From positions 1 to 10,145 of the forward strand of contig RXOD01006504.1 in assembly GCA_005223375.1 (NCBI GenBank): a DNA stretch of 10,145 bases, given 5' to 3'. Position numbers and translations under genes: made by a program. How positions within the stretch are numbered: the stretch's first letter is position 1; every line of letters starts with the position of its first letter. Below are positions 1 through 8,691 of this stretch, one piece after another. The notes beneath the pieces are model-generated. The model saw nothing but the letters and a program-made list of their open reading frames with translations, was not told where the DNA came from and ran no database searches. This DNA comes from Amoebophrya sp. AT5.2 (Eukaryota > Sar > Dinophyceae > Syndiniales > Amoebophryaceae).

Positions 1-205
1 CACCGCGAACCCCTCGCAAACCCCCCCTCATCGGCCTCCGCGATCATGAAAATTGAGCCATCATAAATAGCCAAATCTGGTTAATACTCCAAGAACAAAT
101 GAGTACCTGGTGAAATGATGGGGGAAGTTTTGGCGGCGCTTGCCCGTAGCTGTAGCTTTGGGCGTAGGCGTACGCCTGCGCGTCCAAATCCGTGAACTGG
201 GTCAT
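1..205 (-). CDS. 5' end of an unidentified gene (first exon, truncated by window edge)
   Basis: The minus strand has an ATG at 205-203 followed by 33 open codons ending in CAG at 107. A GTACTC donor follows immediately (106 downward). The encoded start is rich in Tyr, Ala, Gln and Pro (DAQAYAYAQSYSYGQAPP), a low-complexity, probably disordered N-terminus. A possible second exon begins at 35 after a GAG acceptor and stays open in phase 0 to the window edge (ADEGGFARGSR), which would make a 71-nt intron at 106-36; this second exon is a guess. The GTAC donor matches most introns of the neighbouring genes, which is the main support for a real exon. Orientation matches the other three genes. I do not recognise the product and too little is present to assign a function. 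Confidence 0.5.
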
Positions 206-1123
206 GCTTGATCGTTTCCCCGACGCGTCTCAACGACACCTCCGTCCGTAACTTCGGAGCGCGTGCTCGTGCGCTCTGTTCTCCAGAAGTACTTGCCTTT
301 TCGTTTACTTATCAATCTGCAGGTCTTCTATGGCCTGACCTCCGAGGCAGCCCCCAACGAGCAGAGCAGCAAATCAATGCAAGGAAACGCTTGACTTCGG
401 TCGTTACGCCGCGGCCATGGAAGCTTTGTCTGTCGTCGGTGCTTGAAGATGAAAAGATGAGAAAACAACGCAAACAAAGATAAGAAGAGCTCTAGTAGAA
501 GTACGTTTCGGTGGATGACCCGGGTATCAATTAAGTGCCGGAACGATCGTCGAGTTGGAACCAGACCCTCAGTGATCTACTTTTATTTTCAAGGCCCTTT
601 GAAGACGCGGCTGCGCTTACTTTCAATCCTCAGTACTACTTCCAAATTCTAAAAAATAAAAACTTGATGCTTCGAAAGGTTACTTTCTTCGATCACGAGC
701 ATCTCCGCGCATTTATATAGATAGTGGCTCCTCTTTGCTGCACCTGCATCGATACTTAACGGCAAGAAAACTCGAAGAACGTCGACGAAGATACCGAGCC
801 GTAAAATCAAACCCGCCTGGACAATCTGACAGCGAGGCGCGTGGAACTTTTTTCGGTTCTCGACACCGACTCATAAATGGATGATCGACTGCGCCCATTA
901 TCAGGGTCCGCGCTGCGTTCGGATCACTACCCTCATTTCACAGAGTTCGGCTAAGTCGTAAACTAGTGCAAAACAAAAGCAAAACATCGGTCGACCAGCT
1001 GATGCGCTGCGAGCGAGGCTTCTCAACTGCAGCGACCACACTACCTAGTATCAATCTTCAATAAAAGAACCTAAAGTAAGAGAAACCTAAAAGAACCTAA
1101 AATCGTTTTTCCGAAAATCAGTT

Positions 1124-1257
1124 GGGTGATCGCGGCGGCCGCCAGACTGGGCGGCGCGGCCTGCGGAAAGCACCATGCGTGGTGCACGACCGTCCATGGT
1201 CGATGGCTCGCTTTTCCCTTCTTTCATTGGGGTGATCGCGGCGACCGCCGGACTGGG
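1124..1257. repeat. GC-rich 28-nt direct repeat, two copies, beside the LZTFL1 stop
   Basis: Copies at 1124-1151 and 1230-1257 are 28 nt long and differ at two positions, both purine transitions. Each begins GGGTGATCGCGGCG and ends GACTGGG, and they are 106 nt apart. The right copy lies about 10 nt beyond the LZTFL1 stop, so both would sit in its 3' untranslated region or 3' flank. Two small hairpins lie between them. This may be a local duplication or two copies of a short dispersed element; the window alone cannot tell. Confidence 0.75.
1170..1202. other. Two adjacent short hairpins between the GC-rich repeats
   Basis: The first is GCACCA-TGCG-TGGTGC at 1170-1185, a 6-bp stem with a 4-nt loop. 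The second is CGACC-GTCCAT-GGTCG at 1187-1202, a 5-bp stem with a 6-nt loop. They lie 65-100 nt downstream of the LZTFL1 stop codon on the minus strand. They could form in the 3' end of that transcript, but no function can be shown and stems this short also arise by chance. Confidence 0.4.
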
Positions 1258-1266
1258 GCTGGGCGT

Positions 1267-2792
1267 TCATTCCTCTTCGCGTAGTATGTCCTCGTCGTCA
1301 TCTCCTTCGTATTTCTTCAAGCGTTCTCGCAGGGTTTTGATGACCGAGTTCTTCTTCGCAACTATGTTTTTGAGATCCTTGAACTGGCTGCTGTCCCCCA
1401 GTCGTCGCGTCAAGTCCTGTAGGTCAGATTCTGTTTCTGATGAGTTCCAGTTCGTTGCGGTCGAAATTAAATACTAGAATAGACGCTGCTACCGCGTCTG
1501 CAACTGCAGTACATCCGTACTTTGACCTCCTTCCAGGAAATGCAAGGATCGATAGATACTTAAGTACCTCCCTTGCCTTTTCTGCCTCGCTAACCTTGCT
1601 GACAAGAAGCATCTTCGTGTTCTTCAGCTGCCCTTCGAGGTCCTTTACCATCGGTGTACCTGCAGAGTCGAGTGGGGTCTCAGACTTGGAGGAAGTGCCC
1701 TGCGTGGCCAAGGCGAGTGGTTGCACAACTCAACTCGGACTGGAGCGATAAAATCAAATGAGTACTTAAGTTCTTGAACTGCAACTACAAGCCACCAGCA
1801 GCAAATTCTTCTACCCTGCAAGTCTGCTCCCATCTGGCTTTTCACGTTTGCGAAGGAGTCCTTTATTTGCGTCAGTTCCTCCGTGAGAGCGGTCCGCTCT
1901 CGCATCATTTCGGAGAGCTGCTTCTGCATGCTTTGGTACCTCTCCTGCAGCATGCGGTTTTCCTCCGCAAGCGCGTCGCCACCCTGGGCAGCGGCGGAGC
2001 CTGTGATCGATCAGCAAAGGGTATCCCTATGTATCTTTTCTCCATCTACAGCAGGATCTTCTGGAATTCTACAAGTACAACTGAAGCCGAACCTCAACCT
2101 CCGATTATACGTAGCAAATGGTATTTCTTTTTGCTTTTCCATTTCCTCGTCTTCCATTTCTCTATTATAGACGGTCTATAGATTCGGATTCGTACCCAAG
2201 CTGGCCAGCACCGCAGGCTTGTTCGCACCGATTCCCTGCCATTCGGCGAGCTCGGCTATCTTTGCAAGCCTGCCCTCATCCTCCACCGCGCTCAGGTCGC
2301 TACCAAGCTGCACGCTACGGGCTTGTCCCTGCACAAGCAAGTCAGCAGTGTGCAGAGCCATCATGTTGGTCACTGAGTCCATCTCGCCGCGCACCACCTC
2401 CTTGATCATGCGCCCGAATTCATCCAGGAGAATCACGACCTGAAGATGAAGATGAAGAAAACCATAGGCATATTTATTAGTGGTGGAAGTTTGTAAGTAA
2501 TTAATTCTGATCCGATGCCCCGACTTCTCCTTAGGAGTCGCAACATGTGCTGACGACGAGATGGATCGAGAAAAATAGCCTACTAGCAGGAAAGGCGCAA
2601 GATCAAGAACACAAAAAAAAGTTTTACATCCTCCTGGTTGTAGATGGTCTCCGCACATCGATCGTCTTTCACGTCGGCCGCAATGTCATCAACCTCACGC
2701 AGGTGCCGATCCCGTTTTCCTCGCAGAAACTGGTACAGCCGCTTGATCTGGGCCTTGTTCGCATCGTCAAGCTCCATGCCACCGACGCTCAT
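1267..2792 (-). CDS. LZTFL1: LZTFL1-like protein (leucine-zipper transcription factor-like 1, BBSome regulator), five exons
   Basis: Spliced exons are 2792-2628, 2439-2196, 2000-1815, 1659-1568 and 1416-1267: 837 nt, 278 aa, against 299 aa in human. All introns (188, 195, 155, 151 nt) are GT-AG. Residues 10-110 match the LZTFL1 N-terminal helical region (RLYQFLRGKRDRHLREVDD, then DEFGRMIKEVVRGEMDSV and VEDEGRLAKIAELAEW). Residues 140-228 are a charged coiled coil. The tail FKDLKNIVAKKNSVIKTLRE, followed by RLKKYEGDDDED, matches the diagnostic C-terminus (family pattern YRNMKEILTKKN). The first ATG has an in-frame TAG 9 nt upstream; Met-6 is an alternative start. The 1417 acceptor is the least certain, and intron 3 has an alternative reading. 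In animals and algae LZTFL1 binds the BBSome and controls its ciliary traffic; despite its name it is not a proven transcription factor. Its presence implies a cilium or flagellum at some life stage. Family identity is strong; the role here is inferred. Confidence 0.88.
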
Positions 2793-3044
2793 TGAAAACT
2801 ACAAGCTTACACGAGAATCGATGAAATAGAAGAGCCGCTCCAGCACTTTTCTTCGCGCTTGTTGCCCTCCTTACTCTACAACCAAAGACCGGGCTAAAGC
2901 GGCTATGGAGCTTCGTGGTGGGAACGAATGACGATTCACTGGTTCTGCAAACTATACTAGATTTACAGATGATCTGTTTTTGTGCAGTTAAGTTGAAGAT
3001 ACACACTTTTTTTCTCTATGAATTTGGTGCTCTCGTCATTTCCC

Positions 3045-3127
3045 CTCGTGGTTTCTCTCGCGACCTGCCTCGCTCATGATTTCTCTCACGACCACATGAC
3101 ATTGCTTTCTTCATCGCGACCACGAGG
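3045..3127. repeat. Diverged 21-nt direct repeat with a partial inverted copy
   Basis: Copies at 3045-3065 (CTCGTGGTTTCTCTC...) and 3073-3093 (CTCATGATTTCTCTC...) match at 18 of 21 positions. All three differences are G in the first copy and A in the second. A 9-nt inverted match links CCTCGTGGT (3044-3052) to ACCACGAGG (3119-3127). It lies in the spacer upstream of LZTFL1. Function is unknown; it may be a remnant of a tandem duplication. Confidence 0.5.
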
Positions 3128-3228
3128 ACCTCGACAAAGGAAAGGCGGTGGCTAGGCGTCCTTGTTGAACACAAGGGTATATTTAAACCTTCAAAAATAA
3201 ATAATCACGCTGACGTATGATTTGACGC

Positions 3229-3673
3229 ATGAGTACTTTCATGGACACTTTGGCCCAAAACCCCCAAAAAATGCATGAAAAGCCAAGTTTGGCCAAGACG
3301 CCAAATCCTCGGCGCAACGAGGTAGAAAAGAAAAGGAAAACAGTACAGGTGAATAGCGTAATAGGACGTAGTACATTTTTCAGGATGAGAATGACAGGAG
3401 TGACAGAATCAGAAACGAAGCTACGGACGAGAACTACATTCATAGTTGTGTAAGTATCCTACCACCATGATGAAGTCAGTGGTATCTTTTTTAAGAAAGT
3501 ATAATATCGATTGGGAAAAAATTGTACCGCCAAACGCATTCCATTATGTTGTTGAATGGAAGCAACAAGTAGAACAATCGGTTTCCTCGCCAACACGAGC
3601 GTCCCAAGCTGTAACAAACTGGCGAAAAAGTTTAGTCTCCAATCAGAAAATAAGTAAACTCTACTTTGCGTAA
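3229..3673 (+). CDS. Possible small plus-strand gene with two very short introns (uncertain)
   Basis: A chain of exons 3229-3348, 3384-3447 and 3480-3673 joins in phase through GT-AG gaps of 35 and 32 nt. It gives 378 nt, 125 aa, ending TAA. The first part is basic and Lys/Arg-rich (RRNEVEKKRKTVQ). The last part reads like a folded segment with spaced Trp (FLRKYNIDWEKIV, VVEWKQQVEQSV, AVTNWRKSL). I do not recognise the family. Codons are AT-richer than those of the neighbours and the strand is opposite to all other genes, so this could be a foreign or decayed gene, or chance. Gaps this short are atypical next to the 107-198 nt introns that dominate here, although one 50-nt intron is inferred in the adjacent gene. 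Confidence 0.22.
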
Positions 3674-4107
3674 GCGTACTCGAGGTGCGCGAAGGCTCGC
3701 ACTGGGACGCCGTAGAAAGGGGTGGAATGTTGAGGACACGTATAGCAGGATTAAAATATCAACTCAGACCTTTGGATTCAAGAATCCGTGTCGGCCAAGT
3801 ATCACTACGAGCAGTTGAAGTTGTGATCCTCAGGTACGATTACGAACCGAAGCCCCACCGCCACATCACAGTAGAAGAAGAGCAGCGAGCCGCAGCCCCT
3901 CTCCTTCGTTTATAAATACAGATCAGCAACAAGCGTTTCATCTTCCACTCTCGAAATTTTCCGCCTGTACGGATGCAGCTCCCACCAAGGGAAAAAAACA
4001 CCAGTGCACGACAGAATCCTCTCGATCCTCGTCTCCTGGTGTTGAGCTCGCACTCGCTCTCGCCTCCTCGCCAGAATCGATAGCTTTTCGCCTACTAGCT
4101 AGTGGTG

Positions 4108-7100
4108 TCAGCCCTTCGTGTGCACGTGCTGTTTGCTGGCATTCGCGATCGGAAGGTTGGCGAGCTCCACGTCGCCCATCGGCACTGGACAATATCCCCG
4201 CGGCCCGAACTCCCCTCGCTTGCGGAACCACCAGAAGTCTAGGCAGTTGGCGACGACGCCCCCCTTGTCCCACGGGTTGAAGAACTCGCGCTTCATCTGC
4301 CCCTTCGCGTCCACGCTGGCCTGCCAGAAATGCTCGTATCGGTTCATGTTCATCACCTCGTTCGTAGTGAGGTTCTTCGCGACCAGCCTCAAATGGTACG
4401 AACTGAGGCACACCAGCCAGGGCAGCGTGATCAGGTGCGAAAAAAACGAAAACGCGATCAACGTGTAGTTCGTCAGCGTCTGCGAAGATCGATCGATTGC
4501 CGATGGAAAATTCTTGACTTCGATTCATTTTACATTTATTTCCGTTCGACTAGCTACGACTTCGATCGAGAAAGATAGAAGAATTCAGCAGAAAATTTAG
4601 TACGAAGGTGAAGATGCCCCAAACGCCGACGTCGGGTGTGTCCTTCACAGCCTCCGCCGAGACGCAGTAGATGATGAGGAGGAAGTGAGACAACTGCGCC
4701 ACGAACTCGTAGACGCAGATCCCCACAAACTGGCGGTTGTTTTCGCGGCCGATAGGGGTGCCCAGCCAGCCGCAGTAGTGGTCGAACTCCCGGACGCAAA
4801 CGTTCGTGACGGAGCAGTGCTTCGTGCGCAGGTCCTTCAAAATCCAGCACTCAGTGCACAGCCGCGCCATCTTCTTCTCGTTCCACTTCTCGTCCGAGTC
4901 AATCATGCCTGTTTAGTTTTTTATCAGGTAAAATCATGGATCATCGACATACTATAAGTAAGTAGCAATGAATGTTCGCAAATAAGAAACGAAAAAATCG
5001 TAACCTCCAGATGGGCGAGCACAATCGGATTCAAGCGGGGGTCAACTGAATGTGAAGACGAAGAGAATGGTACCCATGATCTCCTCCACAGCACTTCTGC
5101 CGATCGGGCGTTTCGGCCAGGTTCCTGGCTTCGACACCATCATGTAGAAGAAGTAGAGAATGGCCCCCGGTACCAGAAACCAGACCAGGCTACACAAGAA
5201 TGGGGCGGCCTCGGGGCCGACCACGGAAAGGTACTGCACGTGGACATACAAAGCGAAAGTGGCGGCAGCCAGGTAGAAGCAGGGAATCAGATACTTCTGG
5301 AAATCCGGCTCGGATATCATCTGCTGGAGCTCCTCTGAAGAGGGTCGTTGGTATGCTATCATTTGATTTGCGAAACCGCAAACGGCTACGGCAGCTCGCG
5401 TCATAAGATTCTTTTAAGAAAGAAGAGATATCAAACAATTTATTTGGAAATAAACGCTACATTCATGGCGATGGCGAAGAAGATGCACCAGAAAAACTTG
5501 TACTTCCAAAGCCCTGCTTCTTTTTGTCCTTCGCCATTGGACTTGGGGCTCCTGTCTCATCAGGCGCGCCGATAACCGTTGTTTCCGGGATAATTTCCTG
5601 CTTCATGTCGGGGTCGGCGTGCTTTGTTATGGCTTCTTTCAGGGCAGCAGAGAGGTACGGATTATCTGCAGAATTCATTGTAGCTTGATGTTTCATAAAA
5701 GCGATAAATGTCTGGCGGTGCACTTTCATAAACGGCGGGTGGGTAGCCGGTAGCGGCTGCGGCATCGCCATCGGACTCGGAGGTATTTATATTAGTTTTC
5801 ATCTCATGTTGCGACTAAAAATTAAGGCAGCAACAAAATAAAATACTTTTATCCTTCTCCGCCAGCGCTAGCACGTCTTCCCCGTCTTTGCTCTTCAGGT
5901 ACGGGTTGAGCTTCTTCTTGAGAAGATACTCGCACACCTCAAACGAGCCGCCCACGACCGCCCGATGCAGGCACGTCATCTGGGCGAAATCCTTGGCCTG
6001 GAAGTCACACTGGAAATAGTCCAAAAACTTTAGCATCGCCATGTCTGACTTGTAGCTCGCCCAGTGAACCGCGCCGCACCCGTTGATGTCCACGTCGTCA
6101 AGAGCCGTTTTATCCCGGTTCATGATCAGCAAGAAGGCGCTCTTCCTGTTTGCCGAACGTTCACATTCAATCACTGTTCAAGGAAGAGTCTTGCTCTTGT
6201 CTCGGCTGGGGCTCGCTATAGAAAGATATACGTGACATCCGAAAACAAATCAGCAGCTTTGCTGTACTGTTTATGCTGGATCGCAAGCAGCAGCGCGGTA
6301 GCGCCGAGGCTGTCTTTTCGCCGCAGATCCGCGCCCCGCGAAAGCAGAAACCGCATTATCGAAATGTTGCCATGGATAGTGGCCCACATCAAAGCGGTTT
6401 GGCCGTTGAACCTGAGTTATAAATTAATATACGATGCGGCACCTCGTCTGTTTTTGATTTGATTTTGTATGCGTGAGCACTACACGGTTCATTTTCCAAT
6501 TTTTTTCCCATCGATCCAGGAGCAGGAACGCTCTGCAATTTTTTACTAAATAAAACTTTGCAACCTCCAACCCACAACAAAACGCTGTTTATGTTGATGA
6601 AAGAAGTACGTTGCCGTCTCCACTGGTACCCCCACCTCGTCCACTGCCCACGTACAGAACTCTACATCGCCCCCGAGCGCTCCCCAGTGCAGAAACGTGT
6701 GGCCGTGCTGATCTCGTGCGGTCGCTATGTCCTCCATTCTTGGAAACGCGTCTGGTCGGCACGTGTTCGCTTCCACCATGGCTTTGAGTTTGTCGAAGCC
6801 TGAGTTTCGTACGAAGACGAACAGCTGGTTCATCTTCATCTCTTTCTGCCGCGCTATCTGCGCTCGCATCAGCTCCTCCGCGTTGGTTCCGCTGCTCATG
6901 AACTTGGAAATCTGCTCCTTCATGGCTAGGTACGACGCGTGTTCCGGGTGGCTGGGGTCGGCCTGCGGGCAATTGTCCAGGTTCATTCCGGCGATCTGAA
7001 GGCTCCCGGCGGCCCCTCCTGCTGGCCCCGGCGGAGGTGCACCTGAGGGAAGACTCCCGCCGCTCGACGAAACGCCGGGCTGCGGCACAATTGCAGTGGC

Positions 7101-7619
7101 GCTGGCACAAGTTGTGTGGCCGGGGGTTTCGCAGCACGTCGACGCGCCTGCCGTGGAGACATGCGACGGCGTTTGCACTTCTGAAGATTGTTGGGAGCGC
7201 GACAAAGGGTCCGGGCCGGCGCCGGCCTCCGGTGCACCGTGCTCCTGCTGCGGTTGATCTTCTTCATCAACGCCGGACGTCGCATGGCCATGACTGCAAG
7301 TAGATCCGCCGACGTGGTCGTGCTCGTCGTGGCCTTCATGTCCGCCACTCGACGGCAGAGCGGTCGACACAACACTCGACGGTGGAGCAGGGGTCGCCTC
7401 GTCGCCCTTGTGCGTGATTTCCGTGACCTGGGGCTGCACTGCAGCGGACCCGGACACAGAGCCTTCATCTGGACGAGGCCCGGAGACGGGTGGCGCGTCG
7501 ACGTCCACGCACTCCGATGTGTTCTCAAAGTCCTTCAGGCTCATTCCCTGGGCAGGATCCGGAACCGCCATGATGGGCCTTCCACTGGGTAACGCGCTGC
7601 AGTCCCGGTTTACGACCAT
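4108..7619 (-). CDS. Ankyrin-repeat DHYC protein S-acyltransferase (HIP14/ZDHHC17-Akr1-TIP1 type), eight exons
   Basis: Exons 7619-6610, 6411-6268, 6145-5847, 5722-5659, 5551-5461, 5410-5074, 4908-4604 and 4479-4108 join in phase to 2622 nt, 873 aa. Introns are 198, 122, 124, 107, 50, 165 and 124 nt, all GT-AG. Residues 1-235 are low-complexity with a His/Cys cluster at 94-112. About five ankyrin repeats span 270-500 (HTFLHWGALGG, GQTALMWATIHGN, GATALLLAIQHKQ, GAVHWASYKSD, MTCLHRAVVGG), then a DNP element, as in HIP14. Membrane segments lie near 525-556 (one or two), 577-599, 607-628, 704-727 and 755-780. The Cys-rich domain (666-702) contains C666, C669, H679, C680, C686 and DHYC (691-694, nucleophile C694). 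TTNE is at 788-791, followed by an NPWDKGG...DFWWF segment. The family transfers palmitate from acyl-CoA to substrate cysteines, usually at Golgi or vesicle membranes, and ankyrin repeats recruit substrates. Yeast Akr1 also has DHYC and is active. Odd: three of four second-site zinc ligands are missing (T683, Y693, P700). Family call is firm; the exon 3-5 joints are less so. Confidence 0.88.
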
Positions 7620-8691
7620 CTGGCCATTCTTGATCGAGAATCTTCTACAGCGAGGCCGTCGACGTAAACAAAATAAACGGAAATGACTGTGGTTGCATTC
7701 CTATTCGTGGCGTTGTAGTACTATCATGTATATCTGTCTCTCTGCCGACCGCCGTGGCTTGTTGCTAACTACGACCGTGATTTTGGACCGTATCTATGAA
7801 TGCGGAACAAGGCTGAATCGCGCGACTCGTCCAATGCGCATCACCCAAGCATAAGGGGCTTAGGCAGCTTCAACATGAAGGATCCCAGTGCAGCATCCTA
7901 CGGTGAAACACATCGGCGCGCTCGGTGCACGGCAAAGGTAAACAAGCCGGAGCTCGTGCGGGGGGTTTGCTCAAGTTTTGTGTCATCTGGGACGTCTTCT
8001 ATACCAAAATACAAAAGTTTCAATTTTCATACATGGTGCTACGAAGCGCGTGCCGCGCGTTGGCGTTCTACTTCTACCTCATCTCAGCTAGTAACTGAGC
8101 GCCCTGTGCAGATTTGATTTGTAGCACGTTCAGATTCAAGCGAGGGGCGGACTCCATTCGCGATTCATTTCGTCTCGATTTCTTGGAAACATCTGGCTCA
8201 GAGGCCGGCGCCTTAGCAATAGCATTGCGATTTCGACGTAGGAGAATAGGAATATCATTGAAACTATTTTTCGTACGAAGTATATCGATACATATTCATA
8301 CATGGTGTAAAGCGTGCATCGCACGGGAGCCTCCGGGAGAGAGCAGAGAACGTACAAGAATCAATTATCTACGTGAGCGTTTCTTTGTACAGTAACAAAG
8401 TACGGGTAGCTATGTTTGTAGTACCTTGAACGGCAAAGCTACGCGACCAGATTGAATTCAATGAGATCCGCTGGACCTTGCTCCAGAAGCAAGCTGTTCC
8501 TTCGTGAAGCGCAAAATTTACAACAACTACGCAAACAAAAACTAATTATGCGGCTGCAGCGTCGCCGCTTCCAGTGGTGTGCCACCAATGTGTAAGTGTA
8601 ACTGGGTCTATCTCTATGTCATCTACGTCTACTTCCCTCAATTCTATGCTGCGGCTGCCTGAGCTACGTTCGCCTGCCTCTCCCGCACCGT
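7620..8691. other. Spacer (1.07 kb) between the two acyltransferase genes
   Basis: This holds the 5' flank of the ankyrin acyltransferase and the 3' flank of the catalytic-half paralogue. The frame of the ankyrin gene stays open upstream of its ATG to a TAG near 7699 with no further in-frame ATG, which supports the 7619 start. A short out-of-frame ATG frame of five codons overlaps that start. Open frames at 7800-8117 and 8114-8395 on the plus strand have no recognisable motif. A 13-nt repeat is listed separately. No transfer RNA or promoter consensus was recognised. Confidence 0.6.
8026..8307. repeat. 13-nt direct repeat TTCATACATGGTG, two copies
   Basis: Exact copies lie at 8026-8038 and 8295-8307, 269 nt apart. 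Each is followed by a GC-rich stretch of similar form (AAGCGCGTGCCGCGCG and AAAGCGTGCATCGCACG), so the similarity extends with mismatches to about 35 nt. It may be a diverged duplicated element in the spacer. No function can be assigned. Confidence 0.4.

Larger units (their letters stand above)
206..1266. other. Intergenic spacer (1.06 kb) between the partial gene and the LZTFL1 homologue
   Basis: No convincing gene is seen on either strand; the open frames of 60-91 codons have no recognisable motif. The spacer should contain the 5' flank of the partial gene at the left edge and the 3' flank of LZTFL1. A TATATAAA string on the minus strand at 719-712 points toward the left-edge gene, but it lies about 500 nt from its ATG, so its role is doubtful. 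Positions 1061-1105 carry three loose copies of an AACCTAAA motif, and the segment from about 1120 to LZTFL1 holds a duplicated GC-rich element and two hairpins listed separately. Confidence 0.6.
2793..4107. other. Spacer (1.3 kb) between LZTFL1 and the ankyrin acyltransferase gene
   Basis: This contains the 5' flank of LZTFL1 and the 3' flank of the ankyrin acyltransferase. No strong promoter motif is visible. A TTGTAG string just before the LZTFL1 ATG (about 2798-2803 on the minus strand) could be a splice acceptor in its 5' untranslated region. A short diverged repeat lies at 3045-3127. The part from 3229 to about 3915 has plus-strand open frames with AT-rich codons; only the 3229-3673 set is listed, at low confidence. 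The frame at 3685-3915 has no recognisable motif. Confidence 0.55.

Noticed and set aside
712..719. TATA box for the left-edge gene
   Set aside because: The string TATATAAA is present on the minus strand but lies about 500 nt from the ATG in an AT-rich stretch; not listed as a promoter.
1061..1105. Telomere-like repeats (TTTAGGTT on the minus strand)
   Set aside because: The units are irregular, only about three copies exist, and they do not match TTTAGGG or TTAGGG.
3938..4528. Minus-strand 196-codon frame
   Set aside because: It covers the last exon of the ankyrin acyltransferase in a different frame, while the TTNE and DFWWF motifs are in the accepted frame.
5463..5771. A continuous 102-codon frame as one exon
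   Set aside because: Taken whole it ends in a Ser/Pro-rich tail and never reaches the membrane segments. Only its middle (5722-5659) is used, with splicing to the frame encoding FFWCIFFAIAMN.
6589..7528. Two minus-strand frames of about 180 codons and plus-strand frames in the same stretch
   Set aside because: They are alternative frames of the low-complexity first exon. Only the accepted frame leads into ankyrin repeats and joins the next exon in phase.
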